Source of the DNA: Filimonas effusa
GTDB lineage: Bacteria; Bacteroidota; Bacteroidia; Chitinophagales; Chitinophagaceae
Direction: 5' to 3'
Assembly: GCF_004118675.1 (NCBI RefSeq)
Contig: NZ_SDHZ01000005.1
Span: 248,001-312,000 of the forward strand
DNA length: 64,000 nt
Program-made: the position numbers and the translations under genes
Notes under the pieces: generated by a model
Told to the model about the DNA's origin: nothing
What the model saw: only the letters and a program-made list of their open reading frames with translations
Database searches by the model: none
Shown here: positions 53,896-63,385 of the stretch, in pieces
How positions within the stretch are numbered: the stretch's first letter is position 1
Layout of the letters: each line of letters begins with the position of its first letter

Positions 53896-54570
53896 TTAAA
53901 TAAGGTAGAAACAGGTAAATACGAATACCCAAACCAGGTCTACAAAGTGCCAGTACAAGCCAGCTTTTTCGATCATCAGGTAGTGACCTCTTTTTTCGAA
54001 CTTGTCGTTAAGGGTCATGATGAGCATGATGATATTGATAACCACGCCAGACAACACGTGGAAACCGTGGAATCCGGTGATGGTAAAGAAGAAGTTGGTA
54101 AAGTTGGTAGTAGCAACCGTTCCGTCTGCGTTAGGGAAGGGGTTACGTCCCCACCATGCACCTTCGTGGAACAGGTGCGTCCATTCCCAGGCCTGGCAGC
54201 TTAAGAAGGCCAGACCACCGATGATCGTCCATATCAGGTTTTTAACTACACCTTTTTTATCCATATTATGTCCTGCATGAACGGCGAGAACCATTGTTAC
54301 AGAACTAATGATAAGGATGAACGTCATTAAGCTTACGAACAACAGCGGGAAACCGGCGCCTAATCCCGGGAAGGAATTGAACACGTGGTTAGGGTCGGGC
54401 CATCCGATGGTGGCAAAACGGGTTGTACCGTAGGCAATAAGGAAGGCACCAAAAGTAAAGGCATCACTCATTAAGAAGTACCACATCATAACTTTGCCGT
54501 ACTCCACGTTGAAAGGGCTCCTACCGCCACCCCACCATTTGGTTCCTGTTGAAACTGTTGTTGTTGCCAT
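53896..54570 (-). CDS. ctaE: Cytochrome c oxidase subunit III
   Basis: A 224-residue heme-copper oxidase subunit III with seven hydrophobic segments. Family features are YGKVMMWYFLMSDAFTFGAF, LSCQAWEWTHLF, TGFHGFHVLSGVV and YWHFVDLVWVFVFTCFYL at the C-terminus. It is directly before subunit IV (49 bp). The preceding 195-residue gene is a second, shorter subunit III-like protein, so the complex appears to have two such subunits. Confidence 0.92.
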   Translation of the reverse strand: MATTTVSTGTKWWGGGRSPFNVEYGKVMMWYFLMSDAFTFGAFLIAYGTTRFATIGWPDPNHVFNSFPGLGAGFPLLFVSLMTFILIISSVTMVLAVHAGHNMDKKGVVKNLIWTIIGGLAFLSCQAWEWTHLFHEGAWWGRNPFPNADGTVATTNFTNFFFTITGFHGFHVLSGVVINIIMLIMTLNDKFEKRGHYLMIEKAGLYWHFVDLVWVFVFTCFYLI

Positions 54571-54610
54571 TTTCGTTCAAAAAATTTCGTTCACAAATTT
54601 AATATAACAC

Positions 54611-55198
54611 TTATGCTACCCAGCTGAAAAAGATGAAAAGGTAAATCCAAAGCAGGTCTACGAAATGCCAGTAGGTGCTCACAATTTCTACCGGTACGCT
54701 GCTGTATTGCCTATTCTTAACGCTGAAAGCTCTTATAAAAACTACCAATAATGCTACCACTCCTCCCAATACGTGCAATACGTGGAGGCCGGTGATGATA
54801 CCCAGGAAAGAGGCAGATGCGTTACTGCCGATGCCAAATAACTGGATACCGCTTTTATGAAGCGCATCGAAGCCTACAAACTGTAAAGCGGAAAACAACA
54901 GGCCTAATAGCAGGGTCATCGTTATCATCAGCTTGTAACGTTTCAGGTCACGGGCTTTGAAGGCTGTAACGGACAAGTGCATTGTAGCACTACTCACAAG
55001 TATTACGATGGTAGAATACCAGAAAACAGGGGGGAGTTTAAACACCAGCCAGTTGGCCTGTGCGCTTTTCACCACATAAGCACTGGTTAAGCCTGCAAAC
55101 ATCATAATGATGCTTCCCATGGCAACCCATAAGGTGAACTTATGCGGATGTATCCTGTTTTTTCCTGTACCCACTGTACTCATATTTATTGCGTCCAT
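54611..55198 (-). CDS. Cytochrome c oxidase subunit III-like protein (short form)
   Basis: A 195-residue membrane protein with the subunit III pattern: HKFTLWVAMGSIIMMFAGLTS, FVGFDAL, TGLHVLHVLGGVVALLVV and VSTYWHFVDLLWIYLFIFF. It appears to have five helices, lacking the first two of the seven-helix form. The start is 3 bp after ctaB. Paired cox3 genes occur in alternative complex III loci of this phylum. Confidence 0.9.
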   Translation of the reverse strand: MDAINMSTVGTGKNRIHPHKFTLWVAMGSIIMMFAGLTSAYVVKSAQANWLVFKLPPVFWYSTIVILVSSATMHLSVTAFKARDLKRYKLMITMTLLLGLLFSALQFVGFDALHKSGIQLFGIGSNASASFLGIITGLHVLHVLGGVVALLVVFIRAFSVKNRQYSSVPVEIVSTYWHFVDLLWIYLFIFFSWVA

Positions 55199-55201
55199 TC
55201 T

Positions 55202-56110
55202 TTAATGTATTTTATCTGCCAGTAATACGAGGAACACTATCGGCAAATAGATGTAACTACTGAACATCACCCGTCTTGCAGCTTTCGCATCCATAGCAGC
55301 ATATAACCTCAAACATTGCACCACAAGAAAGAGATTACATACCAATACCAGCCAGAAACTCAGATTCCCTGAAATACCGAAGTAGTAGGGTAACATACCC
55401 ATGGGAATCATCAGCACTGCATACATAACACATTGTATAGCAGTGAATTTTGTTGGTCCTTTGTCAGCCGGCAGCAGTTTAAATCCTGCTTTGCTATAAT
55501 CGCCATGCGCCACCCAGGCTATTGCCCAGAAATGGGGGAATTGCCAGAGGAACTGGATACCAAACAAGATCCAGCCGCCTGCGCCAAAATCATCATTTCC
55601 GGCTACCCAGCCGATGAGGCAGGGTAAAGCTCCGGGAAAAGCGCCTACCAATACTGCTATAGAGCTCACCTTTTTTAAAGGTGTATAGATAAAAGCGTAT
55701 AAAAAGAGACTAAAGGCAGATAACAGCGCCGACGACAGGTTGAAGTAATAATACATCATGATCACCCCTGCCGCGCCAGCTATGATCGCGAAAGTGTATG
55801 CCTCTGTTGCAGACATACGCCCTGCCGCCACCGGGCGTGTAGCGGTACGTTTCATTACAGCGTCGGTATCTTTCTCCACGGCCTGGTTGATGGCATTTGC
55901 ACTGCCTGTGACCAGCATTCCGGCTACGAAAAGCAGGATGATCATGGTCCAGTCATACTCTACCACTTTTGGCGCGAGCAGGTAACAGATCACGCAGGAA
56001 AATACCACGGTGAAGCTTAGTGTAAACTTCATCAGCAGCGAATAATCCTTCAATTTCGCGCGCCACCCCTGCTTGCTATGAGCTCCCTCTGCTGTCATTA
56101 CGTACGGCAT
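55202..56110 (-). CDS. ctaB: Heme O synthase (protoheme IX farnesyltransferase)
   Basis: Attaches a farnesyl group to heme B to make heme O, the precursor of heme A for the oxidase. The 302-residue UbiA-type prenyltransferase has about nine helices. The first Asp-rich motif is NAINQAVEKDTDAVMKRTA, then RPVAAGRMS, and a YAFIYTPLKK loop precedes the second region with DYSKAGFKLLPAD. The start is 61 bp after the coxA stop, with an intrinsic terminator between them. The heme A synthase CtaA is not in the window. Confidence 0.93.
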   Translation of the reverse strand: MPYVMTAEGAHSKQGWRAKLKDYSLLMKFTLSFTVVFSCVICYLLAPKVVEYDWTMIILLFVAGMLVTGSANAINQAVEKDTDAVMKRTATRPVAAGRMSATEAYTFAIIAGAAGVIMMYYYFNLSSALLSAFSLFLYAFIYTPLKKVSSIAVLVGAFPGALPCLIGWVAGNDDFGAGGWILFGIQFLWQFPHFWAIAWVAHGDYSKAGFKLLPADKGPTKFTAIQCVMYAVLMIPMGMLPYYFGISGNLSFWLVLVCNLFLVVQCLRLYAAMDAKAARRVMFSSYIYLPIVFLVLLADKIH

Positions 56111-56118
56111 CGTCTTTC

Positions 56119-56149
56119 TAAAAATGATGCCCTGACTTCTCAGGGCATC
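56119..56149 (-). terminator. Intrinsic terminator between coxA and ctaB
   Basis: On the minus strand a perfect stem GATGCCCTGA / TCAGGGCATC with a GAAG loop is followed by ATTTTTAG. It begins about 20 bp after coxA, so it would reduce transcription into ctaB and beyond. Confidence 0.78.
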
Positions 56150-56170
56150 AGGTATTGTTTAGATCAGTTA

Positions 56171-57982
56171 TTAATGTGATGTTTCGTTGTCGCCCACTGG
56201 TTCTGTTTGTGCTATGTGGTCAACACCGTCCTTACCATAGTCGTACGCCCAACGGTGTACTTCCGGGATTTCGCCGGGCCAGTTGCCGTGACCTGGGCGG
56301 ATAGGTGTAGTCCATTCCAATGTATTTGAGCTCCAAGGGTTCAACGTTGTTACTTTTCTTCCTTTAAAGATAGAGTAGAAGAAGTTAAACAGGAAGAAGA
56401 ACTGTGCGGCAAATACAATGATCACCACAGTGCTGATAAACCTGTTCAGTTCTACGAACTGTTTGAAGCTTTCCCAAACACCATAATCGTAGTAACGGCG
56501 TGGCATACCTGCCAGACCTTCGTAGTGCATAGGCCAGAAGATGAGGTAAGCGCCTACGAGTGTTATCCAGAAATGCACGTAAGACAGCGTATTGTTCATG
56601 AAGCGTCCGTACATTTTAGGGAACCAGTGGTAAACACCTGCGAACATACCGAACATAGAGGCCACACCCATTACAATGTGGAAGTGTGCAATTACGAAAT
56701 AAGTATCATGCAGGTGAATATCGAGTGCCGAGTTACCGAGCCAGATACCTGTTAAACCACCGGAGATGAACAGGCTCACGAAACCGATCGCGAACATCAT
56801 TGCCGGGGTAAAGCGGATATTACCTCTCCATAATGTAGTCAACCAGTTGAACACCTTGATGGCGGAAGGAACCGCGATCAGGAGGGTAAGTAATACGAAT
56901 ATGGAGCCTAAGAACGGATTCAACCCGGTTACGAACATGTGGTGTGCCCACACGAGGAACGCCAGTACTGCAATCGCGAACATAGAACCGATCATGGCCA
57001 TATAGCCGAAGATAGGTTTACGTGCGTTGGTTGACATTACCTCGGAAGCGATACCCATTGCAGGAAGCAGGATGATATATACTTCGGGGTGACCCAGGAA
57101 CCAGAATAAGTGCTGGTAAAGGATAGCGCTACCGCCTTCATTTGGTAAAGCACCTACGCCATTGATAAAGATATCGGACAGGTAGAAGCTGGTACCGAAG
57201 TTACGGTCGAATATCAAGAGGATAAACCCGGAGAATAATACAGGGAAAGACAATACACCGAGAACAGCTGTAAAGAACAGCGCCCAGATGGTGAGTGGCA
57301 GCCTGATCATGCTCATACCTTTGGTACGCATGTTCAGGATAGTAGCAATGTAGTTAAGACCTGCCAGCAGCTGTGATACTACGAACAGCGCCATAGCCAT
57401 GATCCAGAGGTCCATACCCGTTTTCGAGCCGGGCGAGGCATCGCCCAGGGCGCTCAACGGCGGATAGGCGGTCCAGCCACCACTGAAGGGTCCTGTTTCA
57501 ACGAACAAAGAAGATAACATTACCACGCTACCGGCAAAGAAGAACCAGTAACTAAGCATGTTCATCAATGGGGATGCCATATCCCTTGCACCGATCTGCA
57601 ATGGAATCAGGAAGTTTGAGAAGGTACCACTCAATCCTGCGGTCAATACGAAGAATACGAGTACAGTTCCGTGCGTAGTAACGAGCGCATAATAAGCTTC
57701 GGCACTAATACGGCCTCCTTTCGCCCATTTACCCAGGATGTCTTCCAGCCAGGGGAAAGTGGAATCGGGATAGCCTAACTGCAAACGGAAGAATACAGAC
57801 ATTAAACCACCTAATACCGCCCAGATCATACCTGTGATCAGGAATTGTTTCCCGATCATTTTGTGGTCCTGGCTGAATATGTACTTTGTCAAGAAAGTTT
57901 CATGGTGATGCCCATGATGCTCATCGTGATGAACATCGTGTGCGGAACCCACGTTTGCATGCAGAACTGCTTCGTTACTCAT
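56171..57982 (-). CDS. ctaD: Cytochrome c oxidase subunit I
   Basis: Catalytic subunit that reduces oxygen at the heme a3-CuB site and pumps protons. The 603-residue protein has twelve or more helices. FLGHPEVYIILLPAMGI holds the His-Tyr cross-link pair and the Glu of A1-type enzymes, WAHHMFVTGL gives two CuB ligands, and HDTYFVIAHFHIVMG the heme ligands. A His-rich N-terminus (HDVHHDEHHGHHH) precedes helix 1. It follows subunit II after 54 bp and is the promoter-proximal core of the oxidase. Confidence 0.97.
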   Translation of the reverse strand: MSNEAVLHANVGSAHDVHHDEHHGHHHETFLTKYIFSQDHKMIGKQFLITGMIWAVLGGLMSVFFRLQLGYPDSTFPWLEDILGKWAKGGRISAEAYYALVTTHGTVLVFFVLTAGLSGTFSNFLIPLQIGARDMASPLMNMLSYWFFFAGSVVMLSSLFVETGPFSGGWTAYPPLSALGDASPGSKTGMDLWIMAMALFVVSQLLAGLNYIATILNMRTKGMSMIRLPLTIWALFFTAVLGVLSFPVLFSGFILLIFDRNFGTSFYLSDIFINGVGALPNEGGSAILYQHLFWFLGHPEVYIILLPAMGIASEVMSTNARKPIFGYMAMIGSMFAIAVLAFLVWAHHMFVTGLNPFLGSIFVLLTLLIAVPSAIKVFNWLTTLWRGNIRFTPAMMFAIGFVSLFISGGLTGIWLGNSALDIHLHDTYFVIAHFHIVMGVASMFGMFAGVYHWFPKMYGRFMNNTLSYVHFWITLVGAYLIFWPMHYEGLAGMPRRYYDYGVWESFKQFVELNRFISTVVIIVFAAQFFFLFNFFYSIFKGRKVTTLNPWSSNTLEWTTPIRPGHGNWPGEIPEVHRWAYDYGKDGVDHIAQTEPVGDNETSH

Positions 57983-58036
57983 ATCAAGCTCTTTATATAA
58001 GATTACTACTACTAGTCAATTGTTATTAATCGCATA

Positions 58037-59146
58037 TTACCTTGCAGACGCTACTACCTGTGACTTCGGATCCACGTTGGCAGCAGTTGCTTTTGTGCTA
58101 TCTGCGGGAATAGCTTTTGGTTGATTTTCAGGGTCGAGGTCCGGGAATGCAGCAAAGTAGTAAGGCTTTTGTTTCGCCAGCCACAGGTCGAATTCTTCCT
58201 GTGTTACCACCTGGATGATCCCTTTCATAGAATAGTGACCGTTACCACACATCTGGTCGCAGCTGATCTCGTATACGAAATCAGGGTTACCTGTGATCTT
58301 TTTCATTTCCTCTGTAGTGTACTTCGGCGTAAACCACATAGTAGTAGGCGTACCGGGCACGGCATCCATTTTCATACGGAACTGCGGTAAACCAACATCA
58401 TGGATAACATCCCTGGAACCGATGATGAGTTTTACGGGACGATTTTTTACTACGTACATGGTTTGTTCCATCACGATATCGTCGTGAGTAGCGGGATCGT
58501 CTTTTAAGCGCAGCTCTGCACTATCTCTCCAGATAAGGCCGAGAGAATTAGAGGCGGGGTCAATTACCCTGAAATACTTTTTACCAAATACACCGTCTTT
58601 ACCTGCATAACGGAAGATCCATCCGAACTGTTTGCCGGTAACTTCAACCTGCATTGCATTATCGGGCGCTTCGCTGGTAAAAGAGAACCAGTTACGTAAA
58701 CCAAATACTACGAGGATGGTTAATGCGATGGCAGGCACTACGGTCCATACCAATTCCAGTGTATTGTTATGCGGGAAGAAAAAGACCTTTCTTTTAGGAT
58801 TCTCCTGGTATTTATATACAAACCAGAACAGCAATATTTGCGTTACCACGAAAACGAAGCCTGTGAGTGCCAGGGTGATCCACAGCATTGAGTCCACTTT
58901 CTCGCCCTGAACGCTGGCAGCGGGGTGTGCGAGCAAGGTTTTGGGGAACAAGGCCTTGTTACATAAATACACACCTATTAAGCCCAGCACCAGGAAGGAG
59001 ATCATTAGGAAACCATTGATCTTATTGCTTTGAAGCCGGGATTTTTCTTCACCCTTCAGCACAGACACATACTCACTGGCTTTAGCAATCTGGAAGATCA
59101 CCAGGAAGACCAGCACTATCACTGCGATGGTAAAAAACATTGCCAT
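58037..59146 (-). CDS. ctaC: Cytochrome c oxidase subunit II
   Basis: Carries the CuA centre that accepts electrons from alternative complex III. The 369-residue protein has an N-terminal hydrophobic segment, two more (GFLMISFLVLGLIGVYLC and ITLALTGFVFVVTQILLF), a further one, and then the cupredoxin domain. CuA ligands are His in DVIHDVGLPQF and Cys296, Cys300, His304 and Met307 of CDQMCGNGHYSM. Canonical subunit II has Glu between the two Cys where this has Gln298. There is no C-terminal cytochrome c domain; the last 60 residues are an Ala/Pro-rich tail. Confidence 0.95.
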   Translation of the reverse strand: MAMFFTIAVIVLVFLVIFQIAKASEYVSVLKGEEKSRLQSNKINGFLMISFLVLGLIGVYLCNKALFPKTLLAHPAASVQGEKVDSMLWITLALTGFVFVVTQILLFWFVYKYQENPKRKVFFFPHNNTLELVWTVVPAIALTILVVFGLRNWFSFTSEAPDNAMQVEVTGKQFGWIFRYAGKDGVFGKKYFRVIDPASNSLGLIWRDSAELRLKDDPATHDDIVMEQTMYVVKNRPVKLIIGSRDVIHDVGLPQFRMKMDAVPGTPTTMWFTPKYTTEEMKKITGNPDFVYEISCDQMCGNGHYSMKGIIQVVTQEEFDLWLAKQKPYYFAAFPDLDPENQPKAIPADSTKATAANVDPKSQVVASAR

Positions 59147-59238
59147 AATACTTGTTCTAAAATTTTCTAATTCTTTAATTCAACCTTTTATTTCCGGCTA
59201 AGCTGCCACCAAGCATCCCGCCTCGATCCAGCTATATC

Positions 59239-60483
59239 TTATGTATGGTGGATAACACTTTCTTTCAGGAATGGGTGATACTTTGGTACCAGTGGTTTGC
59301 TCGCAAGCGCCTTGCCCACCATCAGAATCAGTATGCCGATGAATAAGGCAGCGATTCCGAAATCAAGCCAACCCAGGGTAACGTGTTCTTTCGATACACT
59401 TCCCATTACCATTTGGAAGAAGTCGATCCAGTGACCGAATATGATCAGTACCGCCATAAAGGTGATGAGCGTATAGTTACGTTTAGCACCACGTTTCATG
59501 AGAATCAGCAGCGGGCATATAAAGTTCAGGATCAGGTTCAGGAAGAACACCCATTTGTAGGGGCCCTGAACGCGATGTTTGAAATAAACGGTTTCTTCGG
59601 GAATGTTTGCATACCAGATAAGCATATACTGTGAGAACCACAGGTAAGTCCAGAATACGGAGAATGCAAACATGAATTTACCAATATCGTGCAGGTGTTC
59701 CTGGTTGGTATATTCCAGGTAACCTTTGTTTTTGAGGTAGATAACGAATAATGCCACGAGCGACATCCCTGATACAAATGAGCTTGCAAAAGTGTACCAG
59801 CTATACATGGTGCTGTACCAGTGTGCATCGATGCTCATCATCCACAACCAGGGGATAGTAGAGCCAACAGTTAATGCAAACCATACGATGAACAGAGAAG
59901 CAGAAACAGTGTTTCTCCAGATATAGCGCTGTCCTTCTTCGCCATTCATAGCTCTTTCATCGGCTTCGCTGCTGAGTTTACGCATTCTTCTGCCGAGGAG
60001 GCTCCATAAGCCAATGGTTAATACGGTCCAGATACCAAAGAAAGTAGGATTCAGGAATCCTTTTTTACCGCTGAGGATAACATCACTTTCTACAGCTTCT
60101 TTGTCGATCCAGTGGTAAATATGGTGGTTATGGTCGATAAATACGATATAGAAAAGGATCACCAGGGTGATAGTACCGAAGATGGGCACCAGTGTAGAGA
60201 TCGCTTCCGGTACGCGGCGGAAGACCACCTGCCAGCCACCCATTGCGAGGGTAGTAGCGCAGATAAAGAACATGCTTGCATTACACACCAGTGTAAAAAA
60301 TATGCTATTATACATGAGTGTTCCCCAGAACACAGCTTTCTCATGTTCGGCATGCGCATCGTGACCGCCAACGCCTTTTGTAACAAATCCAATAATAAGA
60401 GCCAGTAACCCGATGGCGATCAAGGCTATTGACCATGTTTTCATTTTACCGGGAACCTCAAATTGCGCTCTGATAGATGCCAT
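59239..60483 (-). CDS. actF: Alternative complex III subunit ActF
   Basis: Integral membrane subunit of the quinol:electron acceptor oxidoreductase. The 414-residue protein has about ten hydrophobic helices and matches the NrfD/PsrC-like ActF family (WSIALIAIGLLALIIGFVTKG; YLWFSQYMLIWYANIPEETVYF). It probably shares quinol handling and proton paths with ActC. It lies between the cytochrome ActE and oxidase subunit II, with gaps of 40 and 92 bp. Confidence 0.92.
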   Translation of the reverse strand: MASIRAQFEVPGKMKTWSIALIAIGLLALIIGFVTKGVGGHDAHAEHEKAVFWGTLMYNSIFFTLVCNASMFFICATTLAMGGWQVVFRRVPEAISTLVPIFGTITLVILFYIVFIDHNHHIYHWIDKEAVESDVILSGKKGFLNPTFFGIWTVLTIGLWSLLGRRMRKLSSEADERAMNGEEGQRYIWRNTVSASLFIVWFALTVGSTIPWLWMMSIDAHWYSTMYSWYTFASSFVSGMSLVALFVIYLKNKGYLEYTNQEHLHDIGKFMFAFSVFWTYLWFSQYMLIWYANIPEETVYFKHRVQGPYKWVFFLNLILNFICPLLILMKRGAKRNYTLITFMAVLIIFGHWIDFFQMVMGSVSKEHVTLGWLDFGIAALFIGILILMVGKALASKPLVPKYHPFLKESVIHHT

Positions 60484-60523
60484 TGTATATCTTTTATCTC
60501 TGGTTAAATGATAGCAGTTTTAC

Positions 60524-61177
60524 TTACTTCTTTTCGGTACCTGTGCTGTCCTGTGCTGCGGTAGGAGTAGCTGCAGCAGCTGGTGCGGCGCTAGTTTTAC
60601 CCTGCTTTGCCTTAATATAGTGAATAATGCTCCAGCGCTGTTTGCTGCTCAATTGTGAAGCATAGCTACCCATGAGGTTTTTGCCGTACTCTACAGAGTA
60701 GTACATCTGTCCTTCTGGCATGCTTTCATATTTCGCGTCGCCAACAAGCTGAGCTGGTTTTGCCGGGTAGGGACCTTCTCCACCTTTATAGATGGGGCCA
60801 TTACCATCGAGCTTAGGGCCGTGACAAATACCACAGTTAACGAGGTAGAGCCTTTCTACTTCCTTCATTTCCTTTTCATTCAAAGGAGGCAAAGGATTTT
60901 GTACCTGCCTGGCAGCATAATAGTTAACGGTATCACCTGCTGCGTCCTTTTTTATTGAAAAGGGGAGCACTCTATCGCGGGCAATTGTGCCGGATACAGG
61001 CTGGCTGTTATAGAAAATACCTTGTTCGGCCAGGTTTGAATGATCTGCATATGTTTCGTATGCACGGCTATAAGCCATATCGGGCATATAAACAGAACCC
61101 GGCTTACGCTTCACATCACTACAGCCTACGATCGTTACGCCAGCTGCCAAAACCAATATGATAGATAATTTTTTCAT
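60524..61177 (-). CDS. actE: Alternative complex III monoheme cytochrome c ActE, lipoprotein
   Basis: A 217-residue lipoprotein with signal MKKLSIILVLAAG and lipobox TIVGC (Cys19). It has one heme c site, CGICH (Cys115, Cys118, His119). A possible axial Met is in EGQMYYSVEYGKNLMGSYA. The C-terminal tail is Ala/Thr-rich. It likely passes electrons from the ActA/ActB side to the oxidase. Confidence 0.94.
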   Translation of the reverse strand: MKKLSIILVLAAGVTIVGCSDVKRKPGSVYMPDMAYSRAYETYADHSNLAEQGIFYNSQPVSGTIARDRVLPFSIKKDAAGDTVNYYAARQVQNPLPPLNEKEMKEVERLYLVNCGICHGPKLDGNGPIYKGGEGPYPAKPAQLVGDAKYESMPEGQMYYSVEYGKNLMGSYASQLSSKQRWSIIHYIKAKQGKTSAAPAAAATPTAAQDSTGTEKK

Positions 61178-61201
61178 CTTGCTACTTTGTTCTATTCTGT
61201 G

Positions 61202-61789
61202 TTAAGCTACTGCTGTGGGTTCTACAATCAGTTGTTGTTCCTTATCGTAACGTCCATACCACCATCCTGGTTCTGCTTCCTGAACATTTACCTCTGTTGC
61301 TCCTGTGGAGGAGAGGAATGCCTGCAGTTCATCGGTATTGGTTTTATCGGTACATTCTATTGCCATAATGAACAGATCGTCTGTAGCCCTTACGTGGAAG
61401 TGATGCTTTTTCACAAAAGGAGCCAGTTGGCAGAGGTAACAGAAAGTAAGCACCATACCTACTGCTGCAAACAATACGGTCAACTCGAAAGTAATGGGCA
61501 CCCAGGCTGGTAATGCAAAGTGTGGTTTACCACCGATGTTCAACGGCCAGTCCCTGGTGAAAATCCAGCTCATGCAACTTAAGGCAGTAGTGGTACCGGT
61601 GATACCGTAGATAAAACCGGCGGTGTGCAGGCTGGTTTCGCGCATACCCAGGGCATGATCTAAACCATGCACGGGAAACGGCGTGTACACATCCTGGATC
61701 TTATATCCCGCTGTACGTATTTTTTTTACAGCAGGAAACAATACTGCTTCGTCACTGAATGCCCCTACAACGAATTTCTTTTTTGCCAT
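61202..61789 (-). CDS. actD: Alternative complex III subunit ActD (DUF3341)
   Basis: A 195-residue membrane protein from the ATG at 61789; a start 12 bp upstream (MRNIMAK) is possible. An N-terminal soluble segment (FVVGAFSDEAVLFPAVKKIR; VYTPFPVHGLDHALGM) precedes two helices (YGITGTTTALSCMSWIFT and FELTVLFAAVGMVLTFCYL). A ferredoxin-like C-terminal part follows. It matches DUF3341, found in alternative complex III and related loci. Confidence 0.92.
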   Translation of the reverse strand: MAKKKFVVGAFSDEAVLFPAVKKIRTAGYKIQDVYTPFPVHGLDHALGMRETSLHTAGFIYGITGTTTALSCMSWIFTRDWPLNIGGKPHFALPAWVPITFELTVLFAAVGMVLTFCYLCQLAPFVKKHHFHVRATDDLFIMAIECTDKTNTDELQAFLSSTGATEVNVQEAEPGWWYGRYDKEQQLIVEPTAVA

Positions 61790-61869
61790 AATATTTCTCA
61801 TTCAAAAGTCAAAAACCAAAAGTCTGTTACTTGAGTCTTTCTGAATTTTACTTTCTACTTTTTAATGAA

Positions 61870-63315
61870 TTAATGTGCATGCGCATATTCGTGAACAAAC
61901 TCTTCCACTTCCATTTTCTCTTCCTTCTCTACGGTCTGCTTATAATTGTCACCGCTGGTTTTCAGTACATACTTGATCTCAGCTATCGCAATTACAGGGA
62001 AGTATTTCGCGAACAGGAAGAAGCAGGTGAAGAACAATCCGAATGTTCCGAGATAGAAACCGATCTCCCAGGTAGAAGGGCTGTAGTAAACAGACCAGCT
62101 GGAAGGCAGGTAATCGCGGTACAGGGATGTTACGATGATCACGAAACGTTCGAACCACATACCGATGTTCACGATGATACTCATGAAGAAGGTTACGAAG
62201 AGGTTTCTTCTCATTTTGCGGAACCAGAAGATCTGAGGGCTAAGTACGTTACAAGCCATCATACCCCAATAGCTCCATCCATAAGGGCTGAACAGATAAG
62301 CACGGCTATACCAGAAAGTGTAACCTTCATATTTGTTCTGGCTATACCAGCCCATGAACAGTTCTGTGAGATAAGCAACACCTACGATAGAACCGGTTAA
62401 TACGATCACCTTGTTCATTGCTTCGATGTGGCCTACAGTGATATAATCTTCGATGGTAAATACTTTACGCAGGATAAGCATCAGCGACTGTACCATTGCG
62501 AACCCGGAGAATACCGCACCCGCAACGAAGTAGGGGGGGAAGATGGTAGTGTGCCAACCGGGGATCACGGAAGTAGCGAAGTCAAAAGATACGATCGTGT
62601 GTACTGATAATACCAGTGGTGTAGACAAGCCAGCGAGCACCAGTGATAATGATTCGTGGCGCTGCCAGTGTTTAGTGGAGCCAGTCCAGCCGAAAGCTGC
62701 CACACCATATAATAATTTACGCAGTTTGGTTTTCGCGCGGTCACGAACCGTAGCGAAGTCAGGCAGCAGACCTGAGTACCAGAACAGGAGCGATACAGTA
62801 AAGTAAGTAGAGATCGCAAATACGTCCCACAGCAGCGGAGAGTTGAAGTTCACCCATAAAGGGCCGCGTGTGTTAGGATAAGGCAATACGAAGAACGCCA
62901 TCCATACACGACCCATGTGGAAGATGGGGAACTGACCGGCACACATAACGGCGAAGATGGTCATCGCTTCTGCGGCACGGTTTACACCGGTACGCCAGCC
63001 CTGACGGAAGAGTAAGAGGATCGCAGAGATCAGCGTACCTGCGTGACCGATACCAACCCACCATACGAAGTTGGTGATATCCCAACCCCAGCCGATGGTT
63101 TTGTTAAGGTTCCATTCGCCGATACCGTAAACTACTTCTCTATAGACACTGTAAACACCAAACATTAACAGTGCTACTGCAATGAAAAAACCCACATACC
63201 ACAACTTTGTTGGCTTTGCTTCTATGGGGCGACAAATATCTTCCGTCACCTGGTGATAATCTTTATTACCAGTTACCAGTGGTTCCCTTAGCTGTGATTC
63301 GTACTTAAGATGCAT
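61870..63315 (-). CDS. actC: Alternative complex III subunit ActC (NrfD/PsrC family)
   Basis: Main quinone-interacting membrane subunit. The 481-residue protein has ten or so helices. FVWWVGIGHAGTLISAILLL and SFDFATSVIPGWHTTIFPPYFVAGA are NrfD-family signatures, the latter with conserved acidic and His residues near the quinol site. The N-terminus has a cytosolic segment of about 45 residues. The gene is between ActB (70 bp) and ActD. Confidence 0.94.
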   Translation of the reverse strand: MHLKYESQLREPLVTGNKDYHQVTEDICRPIEAKPTKLWYVGFFIAVALLMFGVYSVYREVVYGIGEWNLNKTIGWGWDITNFVWWVGIGHAGTLISAILLLFRQGWRTGVNRAAEAMTIFAVMCAGQFPIFHMGRVWMAFFVLPYPNTRGPLWVNFNSPLLWDVFAISTYFTVSLLFWYSGLLPDFATVRDRAKTKLRKLLYGVAAFGWTGSTKHWQRHESLSLVLAGLSTPLVLSVHTIVSFDFATSVIPGWHTTIFPPYFVAGAVFSGFAMVQSLMLILRKVFTIEDYITVGHIEAMNKVIVLTGSIVGVAYLTELFMGWYSQNKYEGYTFWYSRAYLFSPYGWSYWGMMACNVLSPQIFWFRKMRRNLFVTFFMSIIVNIGMWFERFVIIVTSLYRDYLPSSWSVYYSPSTWEIGFYLGTFGLFFTCFFLFAKYFPVIAIAEIKYVLKTSGDNYKQTVEKEEKMEVEEFVHEYAHAH

Positions 63316-63385
63316 TTGGTATGGTTTAATTCCGGTTTTACCCGGCTGATCTTTTAAATTCTATTCCGCTTTTCGTTTTCTGCTA

